From Moraxella nasibovis (GTDB taxonomy: Bacteria; Pseudomonadota; Gammaproteobacteria; Pseudomonadales; Moraxellaceae): a stretch of 64,000 nucleotides of DNA. The notes below the pieces were generated by a model that made no database searches, was not told where the DNA came from, and saw nothing but the letters and a program-made list of their open reading frames with translations. Shown here in pieces: positions 51,259 through 60,281 of the stretch. Position 1 is the first letter of the stretch, and each line of letters starts with the position of its first letter. The translations under genes and the position numbers were made by a program. The DNA is taken from contig NZ_CP089975.1 in assembly GCF_029581575.1 (NCBI RefSeq), positions 1,054,001 to 1,118,000 on the forward strand. The letters are read 5' to 3'.

Positions 51259-51702
51259 ATGAATGCGGTTGTTAAAAGCAATGTCTGTGATTTATCATCA
51301 CAAAGCCATCTCATTGTCAGTGCATTTGTGGTGGCAATGGGTAGTAACAGTCATGCCAAACGAGCCTTTGCCATCGCAGAGTGTGAGCTTACGAGTTTGG
51401 GTGAGTTACAAATGTCTGCACAGACGGTAGGGCTTGATTTTACAGGGCGAACCGATTTGGTGTATCACAATGCCTGTGCGATGGTGTCTTTAAATGAGCC
51501 GATGGTTTTTACTGATTTATATTGGCAATTAAAAGACATTGAACGCCAGTGCGGACGAGTGCAGGGCGGTCAGGGCGTGCCGATGGATTTGGACATTTTG
51601 GCGGTATTTGATGGCAAGGTGTGGCAAATCAGCCAAAAGCGACTGCCTTTTAAAGCTCATGAGCGGGCAGGGCTAAGTGAAGTGGCGAGTTTTTTATTAT
51701 AA
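51259..51702 (+). CDS. folK: Diverged HPPK-like protein (FolK)
   Basis: A 147-residue protein from ATG 51259. AFVVAMGSNSHAKRAF resembles the HPPK start, and YHNACAMVSLNEPM, LYWQLKDIERQCGR and VPMDLDILAVFDG follow the family order. It would add pyrophosphate to hydroxymethyl-dihydropterin. In the signature the usual Arg of RxxDLDILLY-type motifs is missing (GGQGVPMDLDIL) and the C-terminus is short, so activity is uncertain. Confidence 0.72.
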   Translation: MNAVVKSNVCDLSSQSHLIVSAFVVAMGSNSHAKRAFAIAECELTSLGELQMSAQTVGLDFTGRTDLVYHNACAMVSLNEPMVFTDLYWQLKDIERQCGRVQGGQGVPMDLDILAVFDGKVWQISQKRLPFKAHERAGLSEVASFLL

Positions 51703-51711
51703 AATTTTATA

Positions 51712-51745
51712 AAAAAAGCGGATATGAACAATATCCGCTTTTTTA
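51712..51745. terminator. Bidirectional terminator between folK and lpxL-like gene
   Basis: AAAAAGCGGATAT pairs with ATATCCGCTTTTT around GAACA. Confidence 0.85.
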
Positions 51746-51750
51746 AAGGC

Positions 51751-52815
51751 TTATTGATAAAATCTTGTCCCATCGGCTTGCGTTTTAAACCTGCGATGAA
51801 ACCACATCCATTGACTTAGGTCTTTTTTGATGATGTTTTCAAAGACATCATTGATACGCTGTGCGTCCGCCAGCTCGTCATCGCTCGGATAATTATCAAG
51901 CACAGGCGAGAGCGTTAGGTGATAATGCGGGCGTTTGCCTTTGGGAATATTATCAGGCGTTTGGCGAATCATGTCAAAGGCGATGAACACAGGTGGATTG
52001 CTTTTGTCGCCCATGCGTGCAAAACGGCGTTGGGCGGTGATGGTCGCAGACGGCACGCCAAAAAATGTCGCCATCACGCCATGTTCCAAGCCAAAATCTT
52101 GGTCAGGACTGTACCAAATTACCTTACCAGCCTTAATGCGAGTAATGAGTTTTTTCATATCACGGCTATTAATCTGCTCATCAAAAATATGGCGGCGACC
52201 GTTATAAATGAACCATTCCAAAAGTGGATTGTTTTGTTTGCGGTACATACAATCAGCAGGGAAAAACTGCGTACACAAACGCCCGCCCAAATCCAGCGTG
52301 GTAAAATGTCCGCCCAATAATATCACGGCTTTATTTTCTTTTTGGGCGGTGATTAAATGCTGTAAGCCTGAAATACTAAAAGTGCGTTTAAACACATTTG
52401 GGCGAAACCATGCGTTCAATGTTTCAAAAATACCAATGCCTTGATTGACAAAAGTTTGTTTGGCGATAGCGATTTTTTCATCATCGGATTTATCAGGAAA
52501 GGCAAGGGTTAAATTGGTGAGCGTATCGTTCACTCGTCTTGGAATGAAACGATAAGCCAGCTGCCCAATTTTTTTGCCAATCATAAACTGCACACGCAGC
52601 GGCAAATAAATCAGCGGTAAAAATATCGCCAACGCCAACCAAATGCCCCAATATTGCGGCTTTAAAAATTGCCACTGCCAAGGAGCTTTATCCGCCATGC
52701 TCGTTTGCTTGTGCGTGTCGGTCAAATCGGGCATTTTTTTAATGTCGATTTGGGGGGCGTTTTGGGTGTGATTGTCGGCATGGCAATTTCCCCCACAGCA
52801 AGATTTATTACTCAT
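51751..52815 (-). CDS. Lipid A biosynthesis acyltransferase (LpxL/HtrB family) with Cys-rich N-terminus
   Basis: A 354-residue inner-membrane enzyme that moves an acyl chain from acyl-ACP to a lipid A precursor. The hydrophobic anchor lies near residues 55-75 (YWGIWLALAIFLPLIYL). The catalytic HX4D-type motif is in GGHFTTLDLGGRL. YSPDQDFG and WMWFHRRFK close the fold. Unusual is the N-terminal extension of about 45 residues that starts MSNKSCCGGNCHADNH, a possible metal-binding CCGGxCH motif. It starts in the uup stop codon (ATGA). Confidence 0.88.
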   Translation of the reverse strand: MSNKSCCGGNCHADNHTQNAPQIDIKKMPDLTDTHKQTSMADKAPWQWQFLKPQYWGIWLALAIFLPLIYLPLRVQFMIGKKIGQLAYRFIPRRVNDTLTNLTLAFPDKSDDEKIAIAKQTFVNQGIGIFETLNAWFRPNVFKRTFSISGLQHLITAQKENKAVILLGGHFTTLDLGGRLCTQFFPADCMYRKQNNPLLEWFIYNGRRHIFDEQINSRDMKKLITRIKAGKVIWYSPDQDFGLEHGVMATFFGVPSATITAQRRFARMGDKSNPPVFIAFDMIRQTPDNIPKGKRPHYHLTLSPVLDNYPSDDELADAQRINDVFENIIKKDLSQWMWFHRRFKTQADGTRFYQ

Positions 52816-54782
52816 TTGCCCAAACTCTCCAATTCGTCCCAGCGTGTGAGTTTTTCTAATAACAACTCATCAATCTCGCCCAATCGTTCGCTATATTGGG
52901 TCGCCAGTGCCAAATCAGAAACAAACAATGAACCGTCCGAGAGTTTCCCATTCAGCTTGCTTTGTTCTTGTTCAAGCTCGCTGATTTCATTTGGCAAACT
53001 GTCCAACTCTCGCTGTTCTTTGTAGGAGAGTTTGCGTTTGGTATTGACTGGTTTTTCGCTTTGAGGTTGGGCTGATGATTGGGCGAATGATGATTCGACC
53101 TTACTGGGCTGAGCTTTGTTTTTAGGTTCGGTTTTGGGTTTTGGTGCGTCTTTTTCGGCTCGCTGTTTTTGCACCAAATAATCTTGATAACCGCCGACAT
53201 ATTCGCTTATCACACCATTGCCGTCTTTGTCCGTGCCAAACACCCAAGTTTGGGTAACGACATTGTCCATAAAGGTGCGGTCGTGGCTGATGAGTAAAAT
53301 TGTGCCATCAAAACCTGCAACATATTCTTCCAAAAGTTCCAAAGTCGCCATATCAAGGTCGTTGGTCGGCTCATCCAGCACCAAGACATTGGCAGGTTTG
53401 AGCAAGTTTTTGGCGAGTAGCACACGGGCTTTTTCGCCCCCTGACAAGGCTTTGACAGGCGTTCTGGCACGATTTGGCGTAAATAAAAAGTCCTGCAAAT
53501 AGCCTAAAATGTGCGTTTTACGACCGCCCACTTCTACATGGTCGCTTCCTTGTCCGACATTTTCAGCAACTGATTTTTCGCCGTCTAATTGGTCTTTTAA
53601 TTGGTCAAAAAAGGACACGGACAAATTCGTCCCCAGCTTGACCGTACCGCTTGTTTTGGCGCTATCATCAAGCCCTAAAATGGTGCGGATCAGGGTGGTT
53701 TTGCCCACGCCATTTTGTCCGATAATCCCCACTTTGTCGCCACGCATGAGTAAGGTGGAGAAGTTTTTTACCAAAACTTTGCCGTCATATTCTAAGGTTA
53801 AATCTTTGACTTCACAGACAATTTTGCCTGATTTTTCGGACACATTTTGGGTAAGCTGTACATTACCTACGACATCACGGCGAGCGGCTCGCTCTTCTCG
53901 CAAGGCTTTTAAGGCTCGTACTCGTCCTTCGTTGCGAGTGCGTCTGGCTTTGATGCCTTGACGAATCCACACCTCTTCTTGGGCGAGTTTTTTGTCAAAT
54001 TCGGCAAAGGATTTAGCCTCGCTTTCAAGCTCCAATTCTTTTAATTCTTGATAGCGAGCGTATCCGCCCACGCCTTGACTGACATCGTAGCTTGAGAGTT
54101 TGCCACGGTCAAGCTCCACAATGCGAGTGGCAAGATTATCCACAAATTTGCGGTCGTGGGTGATGAATAGTACGGTTAAGTTTTGGCTTAATAGATAATT
54201 TTCTAACCAATCAATACTCTCCACATCAAGGTGGTTGGTCGGCTCATCAAGAAGTAGCACATCAGGTTTGACAACCAACGCCCGAGCGAGCAGGACACGG
54301 CGTTTGCGACCGCCTGACAAATCGGCAAGGCGGTCGGCAGGATTTAGCCCCATATTGTCAAGCAAAGTGCGAGCGTTTCGCTCCAAATCCCAGCCGTGCA
54401 GGGCGTCAATCTCATGTTGCAAATGAGACATATCCTCGCAGGCTTTCATGTCGCCTGCGCCACATAGATCTGACAAGGCGTGATAATCTTTTAATAGCTT
54501 AGCGACTTTTTCATCGCCACCCATCACCACATCAAGGAGCGTGCCGTCCTCGTTTGGCACATCTTGGGCGAGCATGGCGACACGCAAGCCGTCCGTCATG
54601 ATAATCTCGCCATCGTCAGGATTTTGTGTGCCATCGATGAGCTTAAACAGCGTGGATTTGCCTTCGCCATTTCGCCCAATCAAGCAGACTCGCTCGCCCG
54701 AATCTAGGCTAAAATTAACGCAGTCTAAAATGGGGGAGGCGCCAAAAGCAAGGCTAAGATTTTTAAGATGAATGAGTGCCAT
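52812..54782 (-). CDS. uup: ABC-F ATPase Uup
   Basis: A 656-residue protein from ATG 54782; the frame to 54893 has no RBS and overlaps slyX. Two ABC domains: first GRNGEGKSTLFKLI and LSGGRKRRVLLARAL, second GQNGVGKTTLIRTI and LSGGEKARVLLAKNLL, each with a DEPTN Walker B. A C-terminal coiled coil (residues about 590-656) follows a basic, Pro/Lys-rich linker, as in Uup. ABC-F proteins act on ribosomes or DNA structures. It is first in an operon with the acyltransferase. Confidence 0.93.
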   Translation of the reverse strand: MALIHLKNLSLAFGASPILDCVNFSLDSGERVCLIGRNGEGKSTLFKLIDGTQNPDDGEIIMTDGLRVAMLAQDVPNEDGTLLDVVMGGDEKVAKLLKDYHALSDLCGAGDMKACEDMSHLQHEIDALHGWDLERNARTLLDNMGLNPADRLADLSGGRKRRVLLARALVVKPDVLLLDEPTNHLDVESIDWLENYLLSQNLTVLFITHDRKFVDNLATRIVELDRGKLSSYDVSQGVGGYARYQELKELELESEAKSFAEFDKKLAQEEVWIRQGIKARRTRNEGRVRALKALREERAARRDVVGNVQLTQNVSEKSGKIVCEVKDLTLEYDGKVLVKNFSTLLMRGDKVGIIGQNGVGKTTLIRTILGLDDSAKTSGTVKLGTNLSVSFFDQLKDQLDGEKSVAENVGQGSDHVEVGGRKTHILGYLQDFLFTPNRARTPVKALSGGEKARVLLAKNLLKPANVLVLDEPTNDLDMATLELLEEYVAGFDGTILLISHDRTFMDNVVTQTWVFGTDKDGNGVISEYVGGYQDYLVQKQRAEKDAPKPKTEPKNKAQPSKVESSFAQSSAQPQSEKPVNTKRKLSYKEQRELDSLPNEISELEQEQSKLNGKLSDGSLFVSDLALATQYSERLGEIDELLLEKLTRWDELESLGK

Positions 54783-54857
54783 AATTGTCGGTTCAATGAT
54801 AAAATAAGAGCAATTATAGCAAACTTTTGATTTAATTTTAAATTTTGGAAAAAATAA

Positions 54858-55079
54858 ATGACCGACACGCACGCCCAACTGATTGATTTGCAAATCAAAA
54901 TCGCCTATCTTGACAACACCGTAGACGACCTAAATGCCGTCATCACCAGCCAAACCTTGCAAATCAAAGATTTACAAGACCAATTAAAGCTGATTTATCG
55001 TTATTTGCAAAATCAACACGGCAATGACGATGGCATCGCACCATTTGACTTACTGGCAGATAAGCCACCTCATTACTAA
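54858..55079 (+). CDS. slyX: SlyX family coiled-coil protein
   Basis: A 73-residue protein (LIDLQIKIAYLDNTVDDLNA, then a helix to LIYRYLQNQ), the SlyX length and heptad pattern. Divergent from uup with 75 bases between starts. Function unknown. Confidence 0.85.
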   Translation: MTDTHAQLIDLQIKIAYLDNTVDDLNAVITSQTLQIKDLQDQLKLIYRYLQNQHGNDDGIAPFDLLADKPPHY

Positions 55080-55345
55080 AATCAGCGTGCCAGCTCTATG
55101 ATCGGCAGATGTAATTGATGAATGTGTGATAAATTGGTGAGAAAATTACTTAAATTTTTCGCAAATTTGCACTTGTGTTGTGAATAAATTTGTTTTAATA
55201 TAAGCATACGCAGGTGAAAAGTACATTTGTACATTGACTTGATCATTGTTGCATCAGCCAGTTCATACAAGCCTTGCGGATTTGGCTAACTTTGGCTTTT
55301 ATTGGATTGCCAAGGGCTTTTTAAGGACAAAATTGGAGAATGAAT

Positions 55346-56773
55346 ATGCGTATTTTCAATCACAAGACTTTGGCAGTCGCCATCGCTTCTGTCGGTGCCA
55401 TCGGTACGGCAAATGCTGCAGGTCTTGACCGTTCTAGACAAGATGTTACGGCATTTTTGCAAGACGGTACTTATGCTGAGGCAGCCTATACCTATGTGGA
55501 TGCCGACATCACAGGTACAGACACCGCAGGGCGAGCCATCAACGATGTCGCTGAGCCTTATGACTTTTTCCACTTCGGCGTCAAAGCAGACATTAACGAT
55601 CGTTTTAGCGTTGGTGTACTGTATGACGAGCCATTTGCTGCGGCGGTAAAATTCGAAGGCGTGAATAGTTTTGTATCACGTGGCGCGGACGACGTTGTTA
55701 CTGTATTATCTCAAGGTAGAGTTAATAGTGCTGCCGAGGCGCAAGCAGGGATTTTGCAAGCTCGTCAAGGCATTGCGCAGCTGAATGCAGCCATCGCAGC
55801 ACAAACAGCTGCCGGTAATGACGCCGCTGTCCAACAATTACAAGCGCAGCTGCAAGAAGCAACTGTGCAGGAAGCCAGCCTGACTCAATTGGCAGGCGCT
55901 GCCCAATTAAGCGCTTCATCTCTTGGCACACAAAATGGTCAAGGCACCAATGTTGAGATTCGTACCAATAATGTGACCATGTTGATGGGTGCCAAATTTG
56001 GTGCAAACAAAAACTTCCAAATCTACGGCGGTCCAGCTGCTCAGCGCCTAAATGGTGAGGTGCATCTGCGTGGCGCAGCTTATCAAAATGCCACCGGCTA
56101 TGACGCCAAGATCAGTACTGACACCGAGCTTGGTTGGGTGGCAGGTGTGGCGTACGCCAAGCCTGAGATCGCCCTAAAAGCGGCTTTGACTTATCGTTCT
56201 GAGATCGAGCATAACTCTACCATCGCTGAGGTTTTCCCAGCCATGGGTTTATTGGGTCGAAATCCTAATTCAACGCGTGATTTTAGCGTGACCTTGCCAG
56301 AGTCTTGGAACTTGGACTTCCAAACTGGCGTGAACCCAACCACGCTACTGACCGCCAAAGTACGCTATGTACCGTGGAGCGACTTTGACATTCGCCCACC
56401 AACCTATGGCGATGCTACTGCCCTTAGGAATAATGGTACACCATTGCCGATCGTCAGCTACGACAAAGACCAATGGTCGGCAGAAGTGGGCTTGGGTAAA
56501 AAGCTGTCTGACAAGCTGTCCATCGCAGGTAATGTCGGCTACGACAGCGGCGCAGGCAATCCTGCCACTTCACTGGGTCCTGTCAAAGGCTATTACAGCG
56601 TCGGTCTGGGTGCCAAATACAATGTGACGCCAGAGTGGTCAGTGTCTTTGGGTGGTAAATATCTGAAATTCGGTGATGCCGAGGCGCAGCTACCTACCAA
56701 AGCCATCGTCGGTAACTTTAAAGACAATGACGGCTTTATCGCAGGTCTAAAAGTCGCTTATCAAGCCAAGTAA
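55346..56773 (+). CDS. FadL/OmpP1-family outer membrane porin (OmpE-like)
   Basis: A 475-residue protein from ATG 55346, chosen because GGAG lies 7 bases before it (the ATG at 55340 is only one base away). A 25-residue signal peptide ends ANAAG. The mature N-terminus (GLDRSRQDVTAFLQDGTYAE) is the FadL plug/hatch region. Residues about 130-190 form an Ala/Gln-rich helical insertion (ARQGIAQLNAAIAAQTAAGN). The rest is beta barrel, ending with VAYQAK. FadL proteins import hydrophobic compounds. It resembles OmpE of M. catarrhalis. Confidence 0.85.
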   Translation: MRIFNHKTLAVAIASVGAIGTANAAGLDRSRQDVTAFLQDGTYAEAAYTYVDADITGTDTAGRAINDVAEPYDFFHFGVKADINDRFSVGVLYDEPFAAAVKFEGVNSFVSRGADDVVTVLSQGRVNSAAEAQAGILQARQGIAQLNAAIAAQTAAGNDAAVQQLQAQLQEATVQEASLTQLAGAAQLSASSLGTQNGQGTNVEIRTNNVTMLMGAKFGANKNFQIYGGPAAQRLNGEVHLRGAAYQNATGYDAKISTDTELGWVAGVAYAKPEIALKAALTYRSEIEHNSTIAEVFPAMGLLGRNPNSTRDFSVTLPESWNLDFQTGVNPTTLLTAKVRYVPWSDFDIRPPTYGDATALRNNGTPLPIVSYDKDQWSAEVGLGKKLSDKLSIAGNVGYDSGAGNPATSLGPVKGYYSVGLGAKYNVTPEWSVSLGGKYLKFGDAEAQLPTKAIVGNFKDNDGFIAGLKVAYQAK

Positions 56774-56813
56774 GACTTTGATATGCTGAACAATTTGTCT
56801 TGGCGACATCGAA

Positions 56814-56850
56814 CAAACTCCCAAGTTGATTGGGAGTTTGTTTTTTTTGT
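56814..56850 (+). terminator. Terminator after the FadL-like porin
   Basis: CAAACTCCCAA pairs with TTGGGAGTTTG around GTTGA, followed by eight T. Confidence 0.85.
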
Positions 56851-56886
56851 GTGGTTTGTAACGACTTGGGAAATCTGCCTAGAAAG

Positions 56887-56915
56887 TTGAGAAAACTGCC
56901 AAAAAGCATTATAAT
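56887..56915 (+). promoter_or_regulatory. Promoter of rpe
   Basis: TTGAGA, a 17-base spacer and TATAAT, 28 bases before the rpe ATG. Confidence 0.6.
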
Positions 56916-56942
56916 GAAATTTTTTTAATAAGATTTGTATTT

Positions 56943-57626
56943 ATGAAGCCATACCTTATCGCTCCGTCTATTTTATCTGCTGATTTTGCTCGCCTTGGCG
57001 ATGATGTGCAAGCCGTGCTTGATGCTGGGGCAGATGTCGTGCATTTTGATGTGATGGACAATCACTATGTGCCAAACCTTACCTTTGGGGCAGGTGTGTG
57101 CAAGGCGCTGAAAAATTACGGCATCAAAGCGCCGATTGATGTGCATTTGATGGTCTCGCCTGTGGACAGTGTGATTGAGCAGTTTATTGACGCAGGTGCA
57201 GACATCATCACTTTTCACCCAGAGGCGACCCAGCACATTGACAGAAGCTTGCAGCTTATCAAAAGTGCAGGCATTAAATGCGGCTTGGTGTTCAATCCCG
57301 CCACGCCTTTGTCGTACCTAGATTATACGATTGATACCATCGACCAGGTGCTTTTGATGAGCGTAAACCCAGGCTTTGGCGGTCAAAAATTTATTGATAA
57401 GACTCTGGATAAATTAAAAGAGGCTCGTGCCATAATTGATAAATCAGGCAGAGACATCCGCCTTGAAGTGGATGGCGGTGTTACGCCTGATAATATCCGA
57501 GCCATCGCTGAGGCGGGTGCGGATATGTTTGTGGCGGGTAGTGCGATTTTTGGTAAGCCTGACTACAAGACAGTGATTGATCAGATGCGAGCAGAGCTTG
57601 CCTTAGCAAATACAAAGGTGATCTGA
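56943..57626 (+). CDS. rpe: Ribulose-phosphate 3-epimerase
   Basis: A 227-residue TIM barrel: [49 protein letters not shown] and [10 protein letters not shown]. It interconverts ribulose-5-P and xylulose-5-P. Its stop overlaps the next start (TGATG). Confidence 0.96.
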   Translation: MKPYLIAPSILSADFARLGDDVQAVLDAGADVVHFDVMDNHYVPNLTFGAGVCKALKNYGIKAPIDVHLMVSPVDSVIEQFIDAGADIITFHPEATQHIDRSLQLIKSAGIKCGLVFNPATPLSYLDYTIDTIDQVLLMSVNPGFGGQKFIDKTLDKLKEARAIIDKSGRDIRLEVDGGVTPDNIRAIAEAGADMFVAGSAIFGKPDYKTVIDQMRAELALANTKVI

Positions 57627-57958
57627 TGAAAGATCAAGGGCAATCATCAGAACAAAAGGCTGTGGCAAAAAGCGTCATTCCTTGGGGTGTGACGATTGGG
57701 CTTTTTTTGGCGTCATTGGTATTGAGTCTTGCAGGCTATGGCTTTCGCTTGATGGCAGGTGAGCCGATGAGCAGCGTAGTAAGCCATGCTGCCAAAGTCG
57801 TGCCATTTTTTGTATTAGGTTTACCTGCGCTGATTTGGCTTGGCAGCTTGGTATTAAACAAAACGGGCAAGGCAAACATTCACGCTCGCAATGCTTGGAC
57901 CTTGGGTTGGCTACTATCCACCGTCGCCATGCTATCTATCATGGGAGTGTATAGCTGA
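57626..57958 (+). CDS. Small membrane protein of unknown function
   Basis: A 110-residue protein with three hydrophobic segments (WGVTIGLFLASLVLSLAG, VVPFFVLGLPALIWLGSLVL, GWLLSTVAMLSIMG). It is coupled to rpe and to the next gene by overlapping stop/start codons. Not recognised. Confidence 0.75.
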   Translation: MKDQGQSSEQKAVAKSVIPWGVTIGLFLASLVLSLAGYGFRLMAGEPMSSVVSHAAKVVPFFVLGLPALIWLGSLVLNKTGKANIHARNAWTLGWLLSTVAMLSIMGVYS

Positions 57959-58266
57959 TGCTGACACGACTGATTCCTGACCGCATGGTCCCAAAGGACA
58001 TTCCCAAAGGGCTGATTTTGCTACTCATTGTGGCGGTCATGTTGATTGGGCTGTCTGGTTTTCGCTTGGGCGACAACCGATGGCAGGGCTGGCTGCATGT
58101 GTTTGAAAATTGGCTGGTTTGCTTGGTGCTGATTCCTGCTTGCACGGCTCTGGTTGCCATGCCCATCAAGTACCGAGATGCCGAGTTTGATGTCAAAATG
58201 GCGTATTATCTAGGAATGTTTGTGTCGTTTTTATTCATGATGGCAAAACTTCGCTACTGGCGGTGA
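57958..58266 (+). CDS. Small membrane protein of unknown function
   Basis: A 102-residue protein with three hydrophobic segments (ILLLIVAVMLIGLSGF, WLVCLVLIPACTALVAM, YYLGMFVSFLFMMA). It starts in the previous stop codon (TGATG), so the two may form a pair. Not recognised. Confidence 0.75.
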   Translation: MLTRLIPDRMVPKDIPKGLILLLIVAVMLIGLSGFRLGDNRWQGWLHVFENWLVCLVLIPACTALVAMPIKYRDAEFDVKMAYYLGMFVSFLFMMAKLRYWR

Positions 58267-58366
58267 TCGTCTGCATGGAGGGCTTTTTTAAAGCCTTGAA
58301 ATTGGGCGCATCGATCTTATTATAACCATCATACCTAAAAATAAATACAAAGCTTGCGGAGTGAAG

Positions 58367-59032
58367 ATGTTTGACAAAGCAGATGATGAATTGATTCAGC
58401 GTTTGATTGCGGAGGCTGAGGCGATGATCGAAGAAGAAATCCAAAAGCAGCTGCGTGCTGAGCAAGAGGGTGATGCCGACTCGGACGGCAAATTGATTGA
58501 TCGCGTGTTTGCGCAAATGTCGGAAGATGGCGAATCCCATCCCAAAAAACGCACTCGCAGACAGCCCAAGCAAAAAGCAGCGCAAGCTGAGGCAGACAGC
58601 CACAAAGACGAAAAGGCAGCCGCCCCTAAGCGTCGTGGCAGACCAAAAAAATCAGCCCAGACAGACTCTAAGCCATCAAATTTAGAACCGATGGGCGATG
58701 ATGAGTCTGCCAAACCAAAATCCCAACGCAAAAAACCATTTGCCAAGAGTCTGACCAAAGAAAAGAGGGGCGGTCAGATGGTGGTCAAAGAGGCGATTTT
58801 GGAATTCGTTGAGCGTGAAGATGGCGTGCTGAGCCTACAAGAGATGGGTAATGCAGACGAGCCGATGGTGACGATAGCATTTTCTGATCAGGTTAAAGAC
58901 ATGATTGGTGCAGAAGACATTCAGCTGGTGGGGCAAAGTATGATTCACGCTGCCATCGCCGCCGTCATGCAGCGTCAGATGAGCGCTTATCATGCGCATG
59001 TGCATGACGAAGTGCCGCAAAGATACAGCTGA
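58367..59032 (+). CDS. Basic protein with AT-hook-like motif, function unknown
   Basis: A 221-residue protein from ATG 58367 (GGAG before it). An acidic helical N-terminus (LIQRLIAEAEAMIEEEIQKQ) is followed by a Lys/Arg/Pro-rich middle with PKRRGRPKKS, an AT-hook-like core. The folded C-terminus (residues about 145-210: VVKEAILEFVEREDGVLSLQ, then FSDQVKDMIGAEDIQLVGQS) is conserved-looking. It may bind DNA; this is inference from the motif only. Confidence 0.7.
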   Translation: MFDKADDELIQRLIAEAEAMIEEEIQKQLRAEQEGDADSDGKLIDRVFAQMSEDGESHPKKRTRRQPKQKAAQAEADSHKDEKAAAPKRRGRPKKSAQTDSKPSNLEPMGDDESAKPKSQRKKPFAKSLTKEKRGGQMVVKEAILEFVEREDGVLSLQEMGNADEPMVTIAFSDQVKDMIGAEDIQLVGQSMIHAAIAAVMQRQMSAYHAHVHDEVPQRYS

Positions 59033-59078
59033 TGTTTAAGATTTGTGATTGGTGTTTAGGCTTGACGGTAAGACAGGG

Positions 59079-59112
59079 CGAAACATTTCGCCCTTTGTTT
59101 TTGGTCTTTTTT
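59079..59112 (+). terminator. Terminator after the AT-hook-like gene
   Basis: GGGCGAAA pairs with TTTCGCCC around CA, followed by TTTGTTTTTGG. Confidence 0.65.
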
Positions 59113-59168
59113 TGATTATTAAAAGATGTGCTGCCGATACAAAATGCGCAGATAAAGCTCATCAAGGC

Positions 59169-59810
59169 TTAATTGGCGTCTATCAGACCATATCTGATGG
59201 CAAGGTGCGTAAGCTTGACATCGCTGTTTACACCAAGTTTTTCAAAGATGCGATAGCGGTAGGTATTGACAGTTTTGACGCTGACGAACAGCTGATCGGC
59301 GATTTCTTGGGCGCTTTGGCAATTCACCACCATCATGGCGACTTGTTTTTCACGCTCAGACAGCGCATCAAAGGGCGAATCGCTTTGCTCACCAAGCACA
59401 GACTCAGCCAGTGCATCGGCGACATCATGACTAAAATATTTGCCGCCGCCGTGCAGTTTTTTGATGGCACGCACCATCTCATCCAGCGGCGTGCCTTTGG
59501 TGATGTAGCCATTAACCCCCGCCTTTAATAGCATTGAAGGGTAGGGCTGAGCAGATAGGCTGGACACGGCAAGCACTTTGATTTTATCGTCGATTTGCTT
59601 GATGCGGCGAGTCGCCTCAACACCGCCCACATTGGGCATGTTCACATCGAGCAGCACGACATCAGGACGGTATTGGCGGGCGAGCTGTACGGCGGTATCG
59701 CCATTATCCGCCTCGCCGATGACCTCGATGTCAGCGATACTACCGAGCATGTGTGTGATGCCCATGCGCACCAAATCGTGATCATCCACCACCAAAACTT
59801 TGATTGTCAT
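59169..59810 (-). CDS. LuxR-family response regulator (GacA/UvrY type)
   Basis: A 213-residue protein from ATG 59810; the frame to 59864 has no RBS. The receiver domain has VVDDHDLVRMGI, the phosphoacceptor Asp in DVVLLDVNMPNVGG and Lys in NGYITKGTP. The LuxR helix-turn-helix has LSEREKQVAMMVVNCQSAQE and VSVKTVNTYRYRIFEKLG. It fits GacA/UvrY, which drive Csr sRNAs with a BarA-type kinase. No kinase gene is adjacent. Confidence 0.9.
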   Translation of the reverse strand: MTIKVLVVDDHDLVRMGITHMLGSIADIEVIGEADNGDTAVQLARQYRPDVVLLDVNMPNVGGVEATRRIKQIDDKIKVLAVSSLSAQPYPSMLLKAGVNGYITKGTPLDEMVRAIKKLHGGGKYFSHDVADALAESVLGEQSDSPFDALSEREKQVAMMVVNCQSAQEIADQLFVSVKTVNTYRYRIFEKLGVNSDVKLTHLAIRYGLIDAN

Positions 59811-60281
59811 GCCTAGCCTTATTAATGCAAATGTCTTTGGCAAGTTTAGCATAATTTTGGGCAATTACAACGGCTATGAGCAAAATATTCTAATCTTTTG
59901 TGATTTATTATTTTTTATTAAAAATCATAACAGAATTGTTACCACTTCATCACTTGTCATAATTATTTACAATATTTCAGAGATTTTGTCATCAATAGGG
60001 CGGATTTTGGTAAAAAAATGCTCACCAAGTGCGCACAAGTCGTCCCAATGTGTTAAAATACCCTTATGAAAATTGGGATATTTGAATTGGGGGATTTATT
60101 AGAATATTTAATAAATTTTAATAAAAATCTCATTCTCTTAGTTCCATATCATCCATCTGTACCCAAACTTTACCTAAAAGTGAGTGTGCCAAACATTTTG
60201 CTAGCGGTTGCTTGCCTGCAAGATGTTTGGTGCTAGTGTGGGCGAGCGGTCGCCAGAAACGCATATTTTAAGGATTTTTAC
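59811..60281. other. Intergenic region before the D-Ala-D-Ala peptidase gene
   Basis: 471 AT-rich bases without a supported gene; an 89-codon frame (59800-60069) has no RBS and AT-driven composition. The right part holds a strong hairpin (60189-60230). Confidence 0.5.
60189..60230 (+). promoter_or_regulatory. Stem-loop in the leader of the peptidase gene
   Basis: CCAAACATTTTGC pairs with GCAAGATGTTTGG (one G-U pair) around a 16-base loop. GCTAGCGG and GTGCTAGT flank it. No T run follows, so it is not a terminator. It may be a leader RNA element or an operator dyad. Confidence 0.4.

Noticed and set aside
59800-60069. 89-codon plus-strand ORF upstream of the peptidase gene
   Set aside because: It begins in the reverse gene's start region, has no RBS, and its hydrophobic look follows from AT-rich DNA.
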